Of a stretch of 64,000 nt of DNA, positions 44,429 through 53,514 are shown piece after piece. Each line of letters opens with the position of its first letter. Within the stretch, counting starts at the first letter, position 1. The DNA is from Clostridium_AQ sp900552125 (GTDB lineage: Bacteria; Bacillota_I; Bacilli_A; Erysipelotrichales; Erysipelotrichaceae): NCBI GenBank assembly GCA_037892765.1, contig JBBKBW010000003.1. One strand, given 5' to 3'. Both the position numbers and the translations under genes were made by a program. The notes below the pieces were generated by a model, which did not search any database, was not told where the DNA came from, and worked only from the letters and a program-made list of their open reading frames with translations.

Positions 44429-44470
44429 TTGATAGTTCAAATAATAGTTTATATAATGTAAACGTATTCA
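44429..44470 (+). promoter_or_regulatory. Promoter and cre site of the mannosidase PTS operon
   Basis: TTGATA (44429-44434), 17-bp spacer, TATAAT (44452-44457). TGTAAACGTATTCA (44457-44470) differs at one position from the CcpA consensus TGWAANCGNTNWCA and covers the start site, implying catabolite repression. Confidence 0.75.
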
Positions 44471-44492
44471 ATGTTGAAAGGAGTATTCAATT

Positions 44493-44960
44493 ATGACAGA
44501 TTTAATTCAAAATAATTATATATTCTTAGATGAAAATTATAAATCAAAACAAGATGTGCTTGAATTCATTGCTAAAAAGGCAAAAGAATATGGAATCTGC
44601 AAAGATGAAAATGGTTTGTTGGCTGATTTACTAAAACGTGAACAAGAATTTTCGACAGGATTACAAGATGGCTTTGCGATTCCTCATGCTCGAAGTAGTT
44701 ATGTGGAAAAAGTATCTGTATTCTTTATTCGTAATGTTTCAAAATTGGACTGGGAAACTTTAGATGACAGTGAAGTACATAATTTGTTTGCTTTATTAGT
44801 TCCAGAAAAAAATGAAGGAAATATTCATTTACAGATGATTTCTCAGCTTGCGACTTGTTTGCTGGAAGATGATTTTAAATCAACTGTACAATCATCTACA
44901 GATAAAAACGAGTTAAAAGAATATATATTAAGCAAGATTACACAGGAAGGAGGAAATTAA
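44493..44960 (+). CDS. PTS fructose-family EIIA
   Basis: 155 aa, EIIA-2 (fructose/mannitol) fold with phospho-His in DGFAIPHARSS. Takes phosphate from HPr and hands it to the IIB encoded 2 nt downstream. GAAAGGAG precedes the ATG. First gene of IIA-IIB-IIC-mannosidase-ROK. Confidence 0.94.
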   Translation: MTDLIQNNYIFLDENYKSKQDVLEFIAKKAKEYGICKDENGLLADLLKREQEFSTGLQDGFAIPHARSSYVEKVSVFFIRNVSKLDWETLDDSEVHNLFALLVPEKNEGNIHLQMISQLATCLLEDDFKSTVQSSTDKNELKEYILSKITQEGGN

Positions 44961-44961
44961 G

Positions 44962-45282
44962 ATGAAAATTGTTGGAATTTCAGCTTGTCCAGCTGGGTTA
45001 GCTCATACCCCTATGGCAGCAAAAGCATTAGAGAAAGCAGGGAAAGAGCTAGGTCATGATATTAAAATGGAACAACAGGGTAGTATGGGACAGGTAAATA
45101 AAATTACAGATGAAGAAGCAAAAGCAGCAGATTTTGTAATTATTGCCAGCGATCAGAAAATTGAAGGAATGGATCGCTTTGATGGAAAACCTGTTATTCG
45201 TGTAAATATCACAACATGTATAAAGGCACCTCAGGCAGTTATTAAAAAATGCATTAGTGCTGTTGAAGCTAAAAGTAAATAA
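44962..45282 (+). CDS. PTS fructose-family EIIB
   Basis: 106 aa. Phospho-Cys9 in GISACPAGLAHTPMAA, the classic PTS_IIB_fruc motif. Separate small protein, whereas in many species IIB is fused to IIC. Confidence 0.94.
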   Translation: MKIVGISACPAGLAHTPMAAKALEKAGKELGHDIKMEQQGSMGQVNKITDEEAKAADFVIIASDQKIEGMDRFDGKPVIRVNITTCIKAPQAVIKKCISAVEAKSK

Positions 45283-45287
45283 AAAAA

Positions 45288-45355
45288 GCAATTTAACTCT
45301 GGCCAGTTAGATTGCTACGCTGCTATAAGTGAGCTAACGTACTTTTATTATAGCA
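45288..45355 (+). other. Two intercistronic hairpins between IIB and IIC
   Basis: GCAATTTAACT / AGTTAGATTGC (45288-45298, 45305-45315, one G-U) and TGCTATAA / TTATAGCA (45321-45328, 45348-45355). No long U-tract follows either, so processing, mRNA stabilisation or partial attenuation is more likely than full termination. Confidence 0.6.
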
Positions 45356-45390
45356 TTGATTTATAAAAAATCTATAGGAGTGAAGAAAAA

Positions 45391-46491
45391 ATGAGAAAGT
45401 TTATAAAAGAAGCTACTGGTCATATTATGACTGGTATTGGTTATATGCTACCACTGATCATTGGGGCATCTTTGGTTGTAGCTATACCAAAAATTATTGC
45501 ATTATGTATTGGTATTACTAGTTTAGATCCATATGCAGAAACACAAGGATTTGAACATATCTTATATTTGATTGAACAAGTTGGATGGACTGGTATTGGT
45601 TTAACAAACACTGTTCTTGCAGGATTTATTGCATATTCAATTGCTGATAAACCGGCAATCGGAGCTGGTCTAATTGGTGGTGCACTTGCATCAAGCACAA
45701 TGGCTGGTTTCTTAGGAGCAGTTATTGCAGCATTTATCGCAGGTTACGTGGTTCGTTGGGCAAAAAATCATATTCATTTGCCAGAAAGCATGCAGCAGGT
45801 TATGCCACTTGTAATTTGTCCATTCTTGGCAACTGGTGCTGTAGCAGTTATTATGGGTGTAATTCTAGCAACTCCTTTGGCAGCTATAAACACTGCATTA
45901 GTTGATTGGTTACGTGCACTATGCAGCGGTTCTACATCACAGATTATTCTTGCAATGATTTTAGGAGCTATGATTTGTACAGATATGGGAGGACCTATCA
46001 ATAAATCAGCTTGGATGGCAGGTAACGTTTTAATGACAGAAGGTATTTTTCAGCCAAATGTATTTATCAACTGTGCAATTTGTATTCCACCACTAGCTTA
46101 TGCTATTGCCACAACAATTCGTAAAGCAAGATTCTCAGAAGAATTAAGAGAAGGTGGAAAAGGCTGCTGGGTTATGGGATTCATTGGTATTACAGAAGGT
46201 GCTATTCCATTTACATTAGTAAAACCAACACGTTTAATTCCTATTAATATGATTGGTGGAGCATTAGGTGCTGCAGTTACATGTTTATTAGGAGCTACTG
46301 CTGAAATTCCTCCAGTAGGTGGTATTTATGGATTTATCTCTATCTCAAGCGGCTGGGCTTATTTAGTTGGTATTTTAGTAGGAGCTTTATTTATCGCTGT
46401 TGTATCAACAATATTTGTAGATTTCAATGTAAGTACTGAAGAAACAGAAGAATCAGTAGATTTAGAAGATATTGAAATTGCATTTGAATAA
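45391..46491 (+). CDS. PTS fructose-family EIIC
   Basis: 366 aa, about nine membrane helices. GHIMTGIGYMLPLIIGASLV at the N-terminus, DMGGPINKSAW and GITEGAIPF are PTS-IIC fructose-family marks. The acidic tail ends EDIEIAFE. With a GH38 mannosidase next door the closest functional model is MngA (2-O-alpha-mannosyl-D-glycerate), but other alpha-mannosides are possible. Confidence 0.93.
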   Translation: MRKFIKEATGHIMTGIGYMLPLIIGASLVVAIPKIIALCIGITSLDPYAETQGFEHILYLIEQVGWTGIGLTNTVLAGFIAYSIADKPAIGAGLIGGALASSTMAGFLGAVIAAFIAGYVVRWAKNHIHLPESMQQVMPLVICPFLATGAVAVIMGVILATPLAAINTALVDWLRALCSGSTSQIILAMILGAMICTDMGGPINKSAWMAGNVLMTEGIFQPNVFINCAICIPPLAYAIATTIRKARFSEELREGGKGCWVMGFIGITEGAIPFTLVKPTRLIPINMIGGALGAAVTCLLGATAEIPPVGGIYGFISISSGWAYLVGILVGALFIAVVSTIFVDFNVSTEETEESVDLEDIEIAFE

Positions 46492-46504
46492 AAGAATAAA
46501 TAGC

Positions 46505-46535
46505 AGAATAGGAAGAGTTCTCTTCCTATTCTTTC
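46505..46535 (+). terminator. Perfect hairpin between IIC and the mannosidase gene
   Basis: 13-bp perfect palindrome AGAATAGGAAGAG / CTCTTCCTATTCT (46505-46517, 46520-46532) with a weak T tail; likely a partial terminator or stabiliser. Confidence 0.65.
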
Positions 46536-46551
46536 TAAAAGGAGGATTTTT

Positions 46552-49275
46552 ATGGGTAAAAAAGTACACGTTGTACCTCATTCACATTGGGATAGAGAGT
46601 GGTATTTTACTACATCTCGATCAAAAGTCTATTTGATGAAAGATTTACATGATGTATTAGATATATTAGAAAATGATAAAGAGTTTAAATTTATGCTTGA
46701 TGCTCAAGCATCTCTACTGGATGATTATTTGAAATGGATGCCTCAGGATGAAGAACGAATCAAAAGATTTGTAAAAGAAAAACGTTTAGTTATTGGCCCA
46801 TGGTACACACAGACAGATCAGATGGTCATCAGTGCAGAAAGTATCGTTCGTAATATGTATTATGGAATGAAACGATGTGAAGAATTTGGTGGCTATATGA
46901 ATGTAGGATATGTACCTGATTCATTTGGTCAAGCTGGTAATATGCCACAGATTTATCAGGCATTTGGTATAAAAGATAGCTTGTTCTGGCGCGGTGTTAG
47001 TGATGATATGGTTAAACATACAGACTATATGTGGCAAGGTGATGATGGCAGTGAAGTATTTGTAACCCAAATTCCATTTGGTTATTATATTGGTGGAAAT
47101 ATTCCTGAAGAAGAACCTAAGAGTGAAGAATTTTGGCAGTCTGAATGCTTTAATAAAGCTGGTTTGAGAAGCTCTACTGATTCTATTTACTTCCCTAATG
47201 GATTTGACCAGGCTCCTGTTCGTAAAAACTTGAGTAAAATCTTAGCTGATAGAAGAAAAAGTGATCCGGAAAATGAATATAAAATCAGTACAGTAGAAGA
47301 ATATATTGCGGAAGTAAAAAGTCAGAATCCAAGTTTAGAAACAGTATATGGAGAATTACTGATTGCGAAACATATGCGTATTCATAAATCCATTTTCTCT
47401 TCTCGTTCTGATTTGAAAGTGTTGAATACACAAGTACAGAATTATGTAACAAATGTTTTAGAACCTATATTAGTAATGGCGGTTCAATTAGGACATGAAT
47501 ATCCTAAAGAAACAGTAAAAGAAATCTGGAAGCTATTATTTGAAAATGCAGCACATGACTCTATTGGTTCTTGTATTGCGGATACAGCAAATGAAGATGT
47601 CTATGTTCGTTATAAACAGGCAAGAGATATTGCGATTAATTTAGTAGAACTTTATGCACGTATGATTTCTACTTCTTTACAGGATAAAGAAGGAAAAATA
47701 ACATGGACATTATTTAACACTCTTCCACTAGAGAGAAAAGAAACTATTGAATTTAAGACATATATTCCAAATGGCGAGTTCTCTATCATTGATGTTAATG
47801 GTAATAATGTGCCTTATACAATTTTAGAGAAAAGAGATTTAACTGACTATGTCTTATCACAGACAATACGATTGAATCCAAGTAAAGAAATATATATTCC
47901 AGAAAAGGTATATGAAGCTACTCTAGTGATTTCTAAAGAAGATATTTTATCTTTTGGTTATGAGCAATGTCAGCTTGTATTTGGAACTGATGGACATGAA
48001 AAGGTAGATACAAGAGACGCTCTTGAAAATGAATATTATCGTATTTCTATTAATGAAGATGGCAGCTTTGATGTTGTGGAAAAAGCTACAAATACTGTAT
48101 ATAAGAATCAAGGAATACTAGTTGAAAATGGAGATGATGGTGATAGCTTTAATTATTCTCCACCTAGAATTGATTTAGAAGTTTATTCAAATGCATTTAA
48201 ACCAGTTATTAATATTTTTGGTTCTTCTCTGATTCAAAAAGCAGAAATACAATTTAATATGCAGATTCCTAAAGATTTGGATCAGAGAGTAAAAAGAATT
48301 AAAGATACAGAATTACCTGTTACTTTAATTGTTGGACTAAGAAAACATAGTAAAATTATTGATGTAACTGTTAAGGTAGATAACCATGGTTTATCACACC
48401 GTTTATGTATTTTATTTGATGCACAGATGGCTACTAAATTCAATATTGCAGATCAGCAATTTGGAAGTATCCAAAGACCAAATGGTTATGAAAAGGAAAT
48501 GGAATTATATATAAACAGTGCTAATAAAGATGAATCTATAAAAGTTTCAAATCCTTTAGAACCAGCCAATTGGCAACAGAGTGCAACTAGCTGGCAGGAA
48601 CCACCTATTGCGATTGAACCTTGTCAAAGCTATGTTGCGTTGACACAGGAAGATAGAACTGTTGGAGTAATTCCTCAGGGTGTAAGAGAATATGAAATTG
48701 TAGGAGATAATAAAGGTATTATTCGTTTAACTTTATTCCGTACTTATGGTTTTATGGGGAAAGAAAATCTATTGTATCGCCCTGGACGTGCTTCAGGTGA
48801 AAGAATTATTGAAACTCCAGATGCACAATTATTGAAATCTATGGAATTTAGCTGTGGTGTAGCTTATCTTCCAGCTGCATTCAATGAATCAAACTTAGAA
48901 CAGCTGGCAAAACAATACAATACTCCGGTTGAAGTTTATGAGTATTCTGAATTTTTAAATGGGCGTTTGATTTTCAGTCAAATGGAAGTAGAAGGTGTAA
49001 ATGAAAGAGCTAAGTCATTCTTTACTAGTGAAAATAATCTTGTAGTATCAGCAATTAAGAATGCTGAAGAAAAACCTGGTATTGTTATTCGTTTGTATAA
49101 CGGAAAAGATCATAAAGTATTGAATGATGTTTTAACCTTTACTTCTTCTATCAAAAAAGCCGGTCTAATGGATTTGAAGGAACAAGTTATTGAAGAGTTA
49201 CATGTGGAAAATAACCAGATCATATTAGAAAATATTGGACACTGTAAGTTTGTAACAGTGTATGTAGAACTATGA
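46552..49275 (+). CDS. mngB: GH38 alpha-mannosidase (MngB-like)
   Basis: 907 aa, full length, no signal peptide. Zinc site HSHWDREW (His12, Asp14), nucleophile Asp123 in GYVPDSFGQAGNMPQ, further zinc ligand in NAAHDSIGSC. Middle and C-terminal beta domains are complete. In the mng pathway it cleaves mannosyl-6-phosphate-glycerate inside the cell; here it would act on whatever alpha-mannoside the upstream PTS phosphorylates. The stop overlaps the ROK gene start (ATGA). Confidence 0.93.
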   Translation: MGKKVHVVPHSHWDREWYFTTSRSKVYLMKDLHDVLDILENDKEFKFMLDAQASLLDDYLKWMPQDEERIKRFVKEKRLVIGPWYTQTDQMVISAESIVRNMYYGMKRCEEFGGYMNVGYVPDSFGQAGNMPQIYQAFGIKDSLFWRGVSDDMVKHTDYMWQGDDGSEVFVTQIPFGYYIGGNIPEEEPKSEEFWQSECFNKAGLRSSTDSIYFPNGFDQAPVRKNLSKILADRRKSDPENEYKISTVEEYIAEVKSQNPSLETVYGELLIAKHMRIHKSIFSSRSDLKVLNTQVQNYVTNVLEPILVMAVQLGHEYPKETVKEIWKLLFENAAHDSIGSCIADTANEDVYVRYKQARDIAINLVELYARMISTSLQDKEGKITWTLFNTLPLERKETIEFKTYIPNGEFSIIDVNGNNVPYTILEKRDLTDYVLSQTIRLNPSKEIYIPEKVYEATLVISKEDILSFGYEQCQLVFGTDGHEKVDTRDALENEYYRISINEDGSFDVVEKATNTVYKNQGILVENGDDGDSFNYSPPRIDLEVYSNAFKPVINIFGSSLIQKAEIQFNMQIPKDLDQRVKRIKDTELPVTLIVGLRKHSKIIDVTVKVDNHGLSHRLCILFDAQMATKFNIADQQFGSIQRPNGYEKEMELYINSANKDESIKVSNPLEPANWQQSATSWQEPPIAIEPCQSYVALTQEDRTVGVIPQGVREYEIVGDNKGIIRLTLFRTYGFMGKENLLYRPGRASGERIIETPDAQLLKSMEFSCGVAYLPAAFNESNLEQLAKQYNTPVEVYEYSEFLNGRLIFSQMEVEGVNERAKSFFTSENNLVVSAIKNAEEKPGIVIRLYNGKDHKVLNDVLTFTSSIKKAGLMDLKEQVIEELHVENNQIILENIGHCKFVTVYVEL

Positions 49276-50162
49276 GATATGCAGTAGGAATTGATATAGG
49301 GGGAACGAATACTAGAGTTGCCCTTATAGATGAAACATATCATATTCTGGAAAGAATACAGTTTTCCACAGATGTAAATGATCCAGAAAAAACGCTAGAT
49401 AAAATTGCAGAGATTATTACTGGCTTTGATAAAGATATAATCGGAGTAGGAATGTCTTGCCCAGGACCCTTAGATTTATTAGAAGGAAAAATACTAACAA
49501 CTCCTAATCTATATGGGAAATGGCATAATTATGAGGTTAGTAAACAGTTATATAAACGTATTCAAGTTCCTGTTTATTTAGATAATGATGCAAATTTAGC
49601 GGCATTAGCTGAAAGTTATATTGGAGAAGGGAAAGACTATAACTATGTTCAGTACTTAACGGTTTCTACAGGTTTAGGTGCTGGATTAGTGATTAATAAA
49701 AAAATCTTCTTAGGCGCTCATGGATTTGCGAATGAAGTTGCCAATAGCTGTATGATTCATGAAGGACCAAGTCATGGTATGATTTATCCAGGCGGAATTG
49801 AAGCTATTTCTAGTGGAACAGGAATCGTAGAAAGAGCTAGAAAACAAGGTTTAATAGTTGAACATGCCGGTCAGGTAAATGATTTAGCTGTTCAGGGAAA
49901 TGAAACTGCAATACAAATTATGAAGGAAGCAAAAATTTATTTAGCTAATTTTATTGCGATGATTCAAGGCTATATTGATCCTGAAATATTTATTCTTGGA
50001 GGCTCCGTTGCATTAAAAACTGATGGGTTCGTCGAAGATGTTGAAAAATTAGTAAAAGATAGAGTATATGATGTTGTTAGACCTTATGTTAAGGTAAGAA
50101 AATCAACATTGAATGAAGATAGCGGATTATTGGGCGCAGCCTGTCTTGTATTTCAAAAATAA
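49272..50162 (+). CDS. ROK family sugar kinase without the zinc motif (copy 1)
   Basis: 296 aa. ATP loop AVGIDIGGTNTRVAL, SCPGPLDL, catalytic Asp in DNDANLAALAE, STGLGAGLV, and GGIEAISSGTG. The ROK zinc motif CxCGxxGCxE is missing; the corresponding stretch reads GPSHGMIYPGGIEA. Coupled to the mannosidase by ATGA, so it may phosphorylate the free hexose (for example mannose) released by that enzyme. Similar to the kinase at 52591. Confidence 0.9.
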   Translation: MRYAVGIDIGGTNTRVALIDETYHILERIQFSTDVNDPEKTLDKIAEIITGFDKDIIGVGMSCPGPLDLLEGKILTTPNLYGKWHNYEVSKQLYKRIQVPVYLDNDANLAALAESYIGEGKDYNYVQYLTVSTGLGAGLVINKKIFLGAHGFANEVANSCMIHEGPSHGMIYPGGIEAISSGTGIVERARKQGLIVEHAGQVNDLAVQGNETAIQIMKEAKIYLANFIAMIQGYIDPEIFILGGSVALKTDGFVEDVEKLVKDRVYDVVRPYVKVRKSTLNEDSGLLGAACLVFQK

Positions 50163-50171
50163 AGAATTAAA

Positions 50172-50214
50172 GTCTAGCAAATGTCAATAAATGACAGTTT
50201 TGTTAGACCTTTTT
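50172..50214 (+). terminator. Terminator after the mannosidase operon
   Basis: GTCTAGCAAA / TTTGTTAGAC stem (50172-50181, 50199-50208, one G-U), with an inner TGTCA / TGACA, then a T run. Confidence 0.75.
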
Positions 50215-50312
50215 CTATAGTACATGAAGTGTTCCACAGTGGAATTTTTCTTTAAATGAAAAACAGAATGAAAAAGATGTAAAATAATTGTGATTTTTTT
50301 ATCAAAAAGAGA

Positions 50313-50348
50313 TTTTTCGTTTACGAAAAAGTATCTTGGTGGTATAAT
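50313..50348 (+). promoter_or_regulatory. Promoter of pgk-tpiA with palindrome over the -35
   Basis: TTTACG (50320-50325), 17-bp spacer, TATAAT (50343-50348). TTTTTCG-TTTA-CGAAAAA (50313-50330) is an inverted repeat covering the -35, a possible operator. Confidence 0.65.
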
Positions 50349-50377
50349 AAAGCCGATACATAAGGAGGAATTTTACT

Positions 50378-51556
50378 ATGGCTAAAAGAACTGTAAAAGA
50401 TTTAGATGTAGCTGGAAAACGTGTCATTGTACGTTGTGACTTTAACGTTCCTAGAAAAGATGGAAAAATTACAAATGACAACCGTATTATTCAGGCTTTG
50501 CCAACAATCAAATACTTAATTGAAAACAACGCAAAAATTATTTTAATGTCTCACCTTGGAAAAGTTAAAACAGAAGAAGACAAAGCTAAAAATGATTTAC
50601 GTTGTGTAGCTGATCGTTTAAGTGAATTGGTTGATACAAAAGTAACTTTCGTACCAGTTACTCGCGGAGAAGAATTAGAAAACGCTGTAGCTGCATTAAA
50701 TGATGGAGAAATCGTTGTTATGCAGAATACTCGTTATGAAAAAGGAGAAAGTAAAAATGATCCTGAATTAGCTAAATACTGGGCTTCTTTAGGTGACTTA
50801 TTTGTTGAAGATGCTTTCGGTAGTGTTCACCGTGCTCATGCATCTACTGCAGGTATCGCTTCTATCCTTCCAAATGCATTAGGTTTCTTGGTAGAAAAAG
50901 AAGTTAAAATGTTAGGAGCTGCTGTTGATACTCCTGAACGTCCATTCGTTGCTATTATCGGTGGAGCAAAAGTTTCTGATAAGATTGCTGTTGTAGATAA
51001 TCTATTGAAAAAAGCTGATAAAGTATTGATTGGTGGAGGTATGGCTTATACATTCCTAAAAGCAATGGGATACAATGTAGGTAAATCTCTAGTAGAAGAA
51101 GATAAAGTAGAACTTGCTAAAGAATACATTGAAAAAGCTGAAGGTAAATTGGTATTACCAGTTGACCATGTATGTGCTGATAAATTTGCTGAAGATGCAA
51201 ATACTGTAGTTGCAGACAATGAAAATATTCCTGCAGATTACATGGGTCTAGATATTGGTCCTAAATCAATCGAACTTTACAGAGAAGCACTTGCTGGTGC
51301 AAAAACTGTAGTATGGAATGGACCAATGGGTGTATTTGAAATGGCACCATTCGCAAAAGGTACTTTAGAAGTATGTACTGCAATTTCTGAACTTCCAGGA
51401 GCTACTACTGTAATTGGTGGTGGAGACTCTGCAGCTGCTGCTATTCAGTTAGGATTCGCAGATAAATTCTCTCACATCTCTACAGGTGGTGGAGCTTCTC
51501 TAGAATACATGGAAGGTAAAGTATTACCAGGTATTGCGGTAATCGCAGATAAATAA
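50378..51556 (+). CDS. pgk: Phosphoglycerate kinase
   Basis: 392 aa. VIVRCDFNVPRKDGKITND, SHLGK, FVEDAFGSVHRAHAST, nucleotide-binding GGAKVSDKI and GGGDSAAA near the C-terminus. Glycolytic 1,3-bisphosphoglycerate + ADP to 3-phosphoglycerate + ATP. Strong TAAGGAGG ribosome site and codon use typical of highly expressed genes. First of pgk-tpiA; gapA is not adjacent. Confidence 0.98.
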   Translation: MAKRTVKDLDVAGKRVIVRCDFNVPRKDGKITNDNRIIQALPTIKYLIENNAKIILMSHLGKVKTEEDKAKNDLRCVADRLSELVDTKVTFVPVTRGEELENAVAALNDGEIVVMQNTRYEKGESKNDPELAKYWASLGDLFVEDAFGSVHRAHASTAGIASILPNALGFLVEKEVKMLGAAVDTPERPFVAIIGGAKVSDKIAVVDNLLKKADKVLIGGGMAYTFLKAMGYNVGKSLVEEDKVELAKEYIEKAEGKLVLPVDHVCADKFAEDANTVVADNENIPADYMGLDIGPKSIELYREALAGAKTVVWNGPMGVFEMAPFAKGTLEVCTAISELPGATTVIGGGDSAAAAIQLGFADKFSHISTGGGASLEYMEGKVLPGIAVIADK

Positions 51557-51582
51557 TCATTAGAAAATAGGAGATATTGATC

Positions 51583-52329
51583 ATGAGAAAACCAATTATT
51601 GTTGGAAACTGGAAAATGAATAAAACCATGAAAGAAACAAAAGAATTCATGGAAGCTGTAGATGCTGCAGCTGCTAGCGAAAATGCTACATTTGGTATTG
51701 GTGCACCTTATACAGCACTTTCTACTGCAGTGGCTGGAGCTAAAAACCTAGTAATTGCTGCAGAAAACTGCCACTGGGAAGACAATGGAGCTTTCACTGG
51801 TGAAGTTTCTGTACCTATGTTACAGGAAGTTGGAGTAACTCATTGTATTATCGGACACTCTGAACGTCGTGAAATGTTTGGGGATACTGATGAAACAGTA
51901 AATAAAAAAGCAAAACGTTTAATTGATGCAGGAATTACACCAATCTTATGTATTGGTGAAACAGAAGCTCAGTATGATGCTGGTGAATCTGAAAAAGTAA
52001 TTCGCGATCAGTTAACAGGTTCTTTGGCTGACTTATGTCCAAAATGTGTAGGAAACATGGTAATCGCATATGAACCAATCTGGGCTATTGGTACTGGTAA
52101 AAGTGCTTCTGTAGAAATCGCAGAAAACTGCTGCCGTATCGTTCGTGATCAGGTTCGCGTTATGTATGGTGATGAAGCTGCTGAAAATGTACGTGTACAG
52201 TATGGTGGTTCTGTTAAACCAAATAACATCGTTGAATATATGGCACAGCCAGATATCGATGGTGCATTAATTGGTGGAGCTAGCTTAAAAGCAGACAGCT
52301 TCTTAGAAATCATCGAGAAAACAAAATAA
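51583..52329 (+). CDS. tpiA: Triose-phosphate isomerase
   Basis: 248 aa from ATG 51583 (TAGGAG 9 nt upstream; an in-frame TTG at 51577 is less likely). GNWKMNKT, catalytic His in GHSERREMFGD, catalytic Glu in AYEPIWAIGTGKSA, YGGSVKPNN, and GALIGGASL. Interconverts DHAP and glyceraldehyde-3-phosphate, linking the aldolases encoded nearby to glycolysis. Confidence 0.98.
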   Translation: MRKPIIVGNWKMNKTMKETKEFMEAVDAAAASENATFGIGAPYTALSTAVAGAKNLVIAAENCHWEDNGAFTGEVSVPMLQEVGVTHCIIGHSERREMFGDTDETVNKKAKRLIDAGITPILCIGETEAQYDAGESEKVIRDQLTGSLADLCPKCVGNMVIAYEPIWAIGTGKSASVEIAENCCRIVRDQVRVMYGDEAAENVRVQYGGSVKPNNIVEYMAQPDIDGALIGGASLKADSFLEIIEKTK

Positions 52330-52340
52330 TGACTTTATAA

Positions 52341-52370
52341 GGACAGGTGTTAAGGCATCTGTTCTTTTTT
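52341..52370 (+). terminator. Terminator after tpiA
   Basis: GGACAGGTG / CATCTGTTC stem (52341-52349, 52356-52364, two G-U) and T6. Confidence 0.75.
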
Positions 52371-52424
52371 CCTTTTTTAATACTATATATAGTAAATACC
52401 TATTTATAAATATATATGATAAAA

Positions 52425-52483
52425 TATAATAGCTCATCGATTATATTGGTGTGATAGTGAACAATATAATTGGTGAGTTTTTT
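52425..52483 (+). promoter_or_regulatory. Promoter-proximal terminator hairpin upstream of ROK copy 2
   Basis: A TATAAT (52425-52430) is followed at once by a 16-bp stem CTCATCGATTATATTG / CAATATAATTGGTGAG (52433-52448, 52462-52477, two G-U pairs) and T6. Transcripts starting here would be about 45-50 nt unless the hairpin is bypassed: an attenuator, a small RNA, or simply a second terminator for tpiA. About 110 nt remain to the kinase ATG. Confidence 0.55.
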
Positions 52484-52590
52484 GTAAATCTCCTTATATT
52501 CAATAAAAAGTACCTAATTTATTTGCCCTATGTTTTGTCTCATATGCTTCTTTTCAATGATATTCTAAAAGTGAAAAGGAGGATATTAAA

Positions 52591-53514
52591 ATGAAATACA
52601 TGATAGGAATTGATATAGGCGGAACTAATACAAGAGTAGCTTTGATAAATGAGAATTATGAGATAATTCTAAGAGAGCAATTTTCAACTAATATTGAAGA
52701 CCCTCAAATAACCTTAAAACAAATAAAAAGTTTAATCGATAATTTTCATGTGGATATACTTGGTGTTGGAGTCTCATGTCCTGGCCCTTTAGATTTAATT
52801 TACGGGAAGATTTTAACACCACCAAATTTAGGCAAAAAATGGTGGAATTTTGAAATTGAAAAAGAAATGTCAAATTTACTAGGACTTCCTGTATATTTAG
52901 AAAATGATGCAAATTTAGCTGCCTTAGCTGAGGCTATTGTTGGAAAAGGGAAGGCATTTAATTATGTTGTTTTTATGACAATTTCAACAGGGATTGGTTC
53001 TGGATTTGTTATTAATCAACAGATTTATCATGGGGCACATGGATTTGCTCATGAAGTAACAAATATACCATTTTGGAGAGATGGACCATCACATGGAAAT
53101 ATTTATCCAGGGGGAATTGAAGCAATCAGTAGTGGAACTGCAATTACGATGAGAGCACAAAAAGCAGGTTTATTGGTCAATCATGCTGGAGAGGTCTATC
53201 AGTTAGCGATAAATGGCAATGTAGAGGCAATAAAAATATTAGATGATGCAAAAGAGTATTTAGCTAATGAAATTGCTGCTGTATATGCATTACTGGATCC
53301 AGAAATTGTAGTATTAGGTGGTAGTGTTGCGATTAAAATACCTGGATTTGTAGATGAAGTTAAGCAAAGAGTTAAGCAACGATGTTATGACAATGTAGCT
53401 GAAATTGTGAATATAGAGAAAACTAATTTAAATGAAGATAGTGGTCTTTTAGGTGCTGCAATTCTAGCTTTGTATCGTCATAAAAAGAATGACCATATTA
53501 ATATGCCCTCTTAA
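52591..53514 (+). CDS. ROK family sugar kinase without the zinc motif (copy 2)
   Basis: 307 aa, clear paralogue of the kinase at 49272. IGIDIGGTNTRVAL, SCPGPLDL, ENDANLAALAE and GGIEAISSGTA are shared, and the cysteine zinc motif is again absent (GPSHGNIYPGG). AAAGGAGG precedes the ATG. It stands before a PRD regulator and a fructose-family PTS, so it probably phosphorylates a sugar released or imported by that system. Confidence 0.9.
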   Translation: MKYMIGIDIGGTNTRVALINENYEIILREQFSTNIEDPQITLKQIKSLIDNFHVDILGVGVSCPGPLDLIYGKILTPPNLGKKWWNFEIEKEMSNLLGLPVYLENDANLAALAEAIVGKGKAFNYVVFMTISTGIGSGFVINQQIYHGAHGFAHEVTNIPFWRDGPSHGNIYPGGIEAISSGTAITMRAQKAGLLVNHAGEVYQLAINGNVEAIKILDDAKEYLANEIAAVYALLDPEIVVLGGSVAIKIPGFVDEVKQRVKQRCYDNVAEIVNIEKTNLNEDSGLLGAAILALYRHKKNDHINMPS

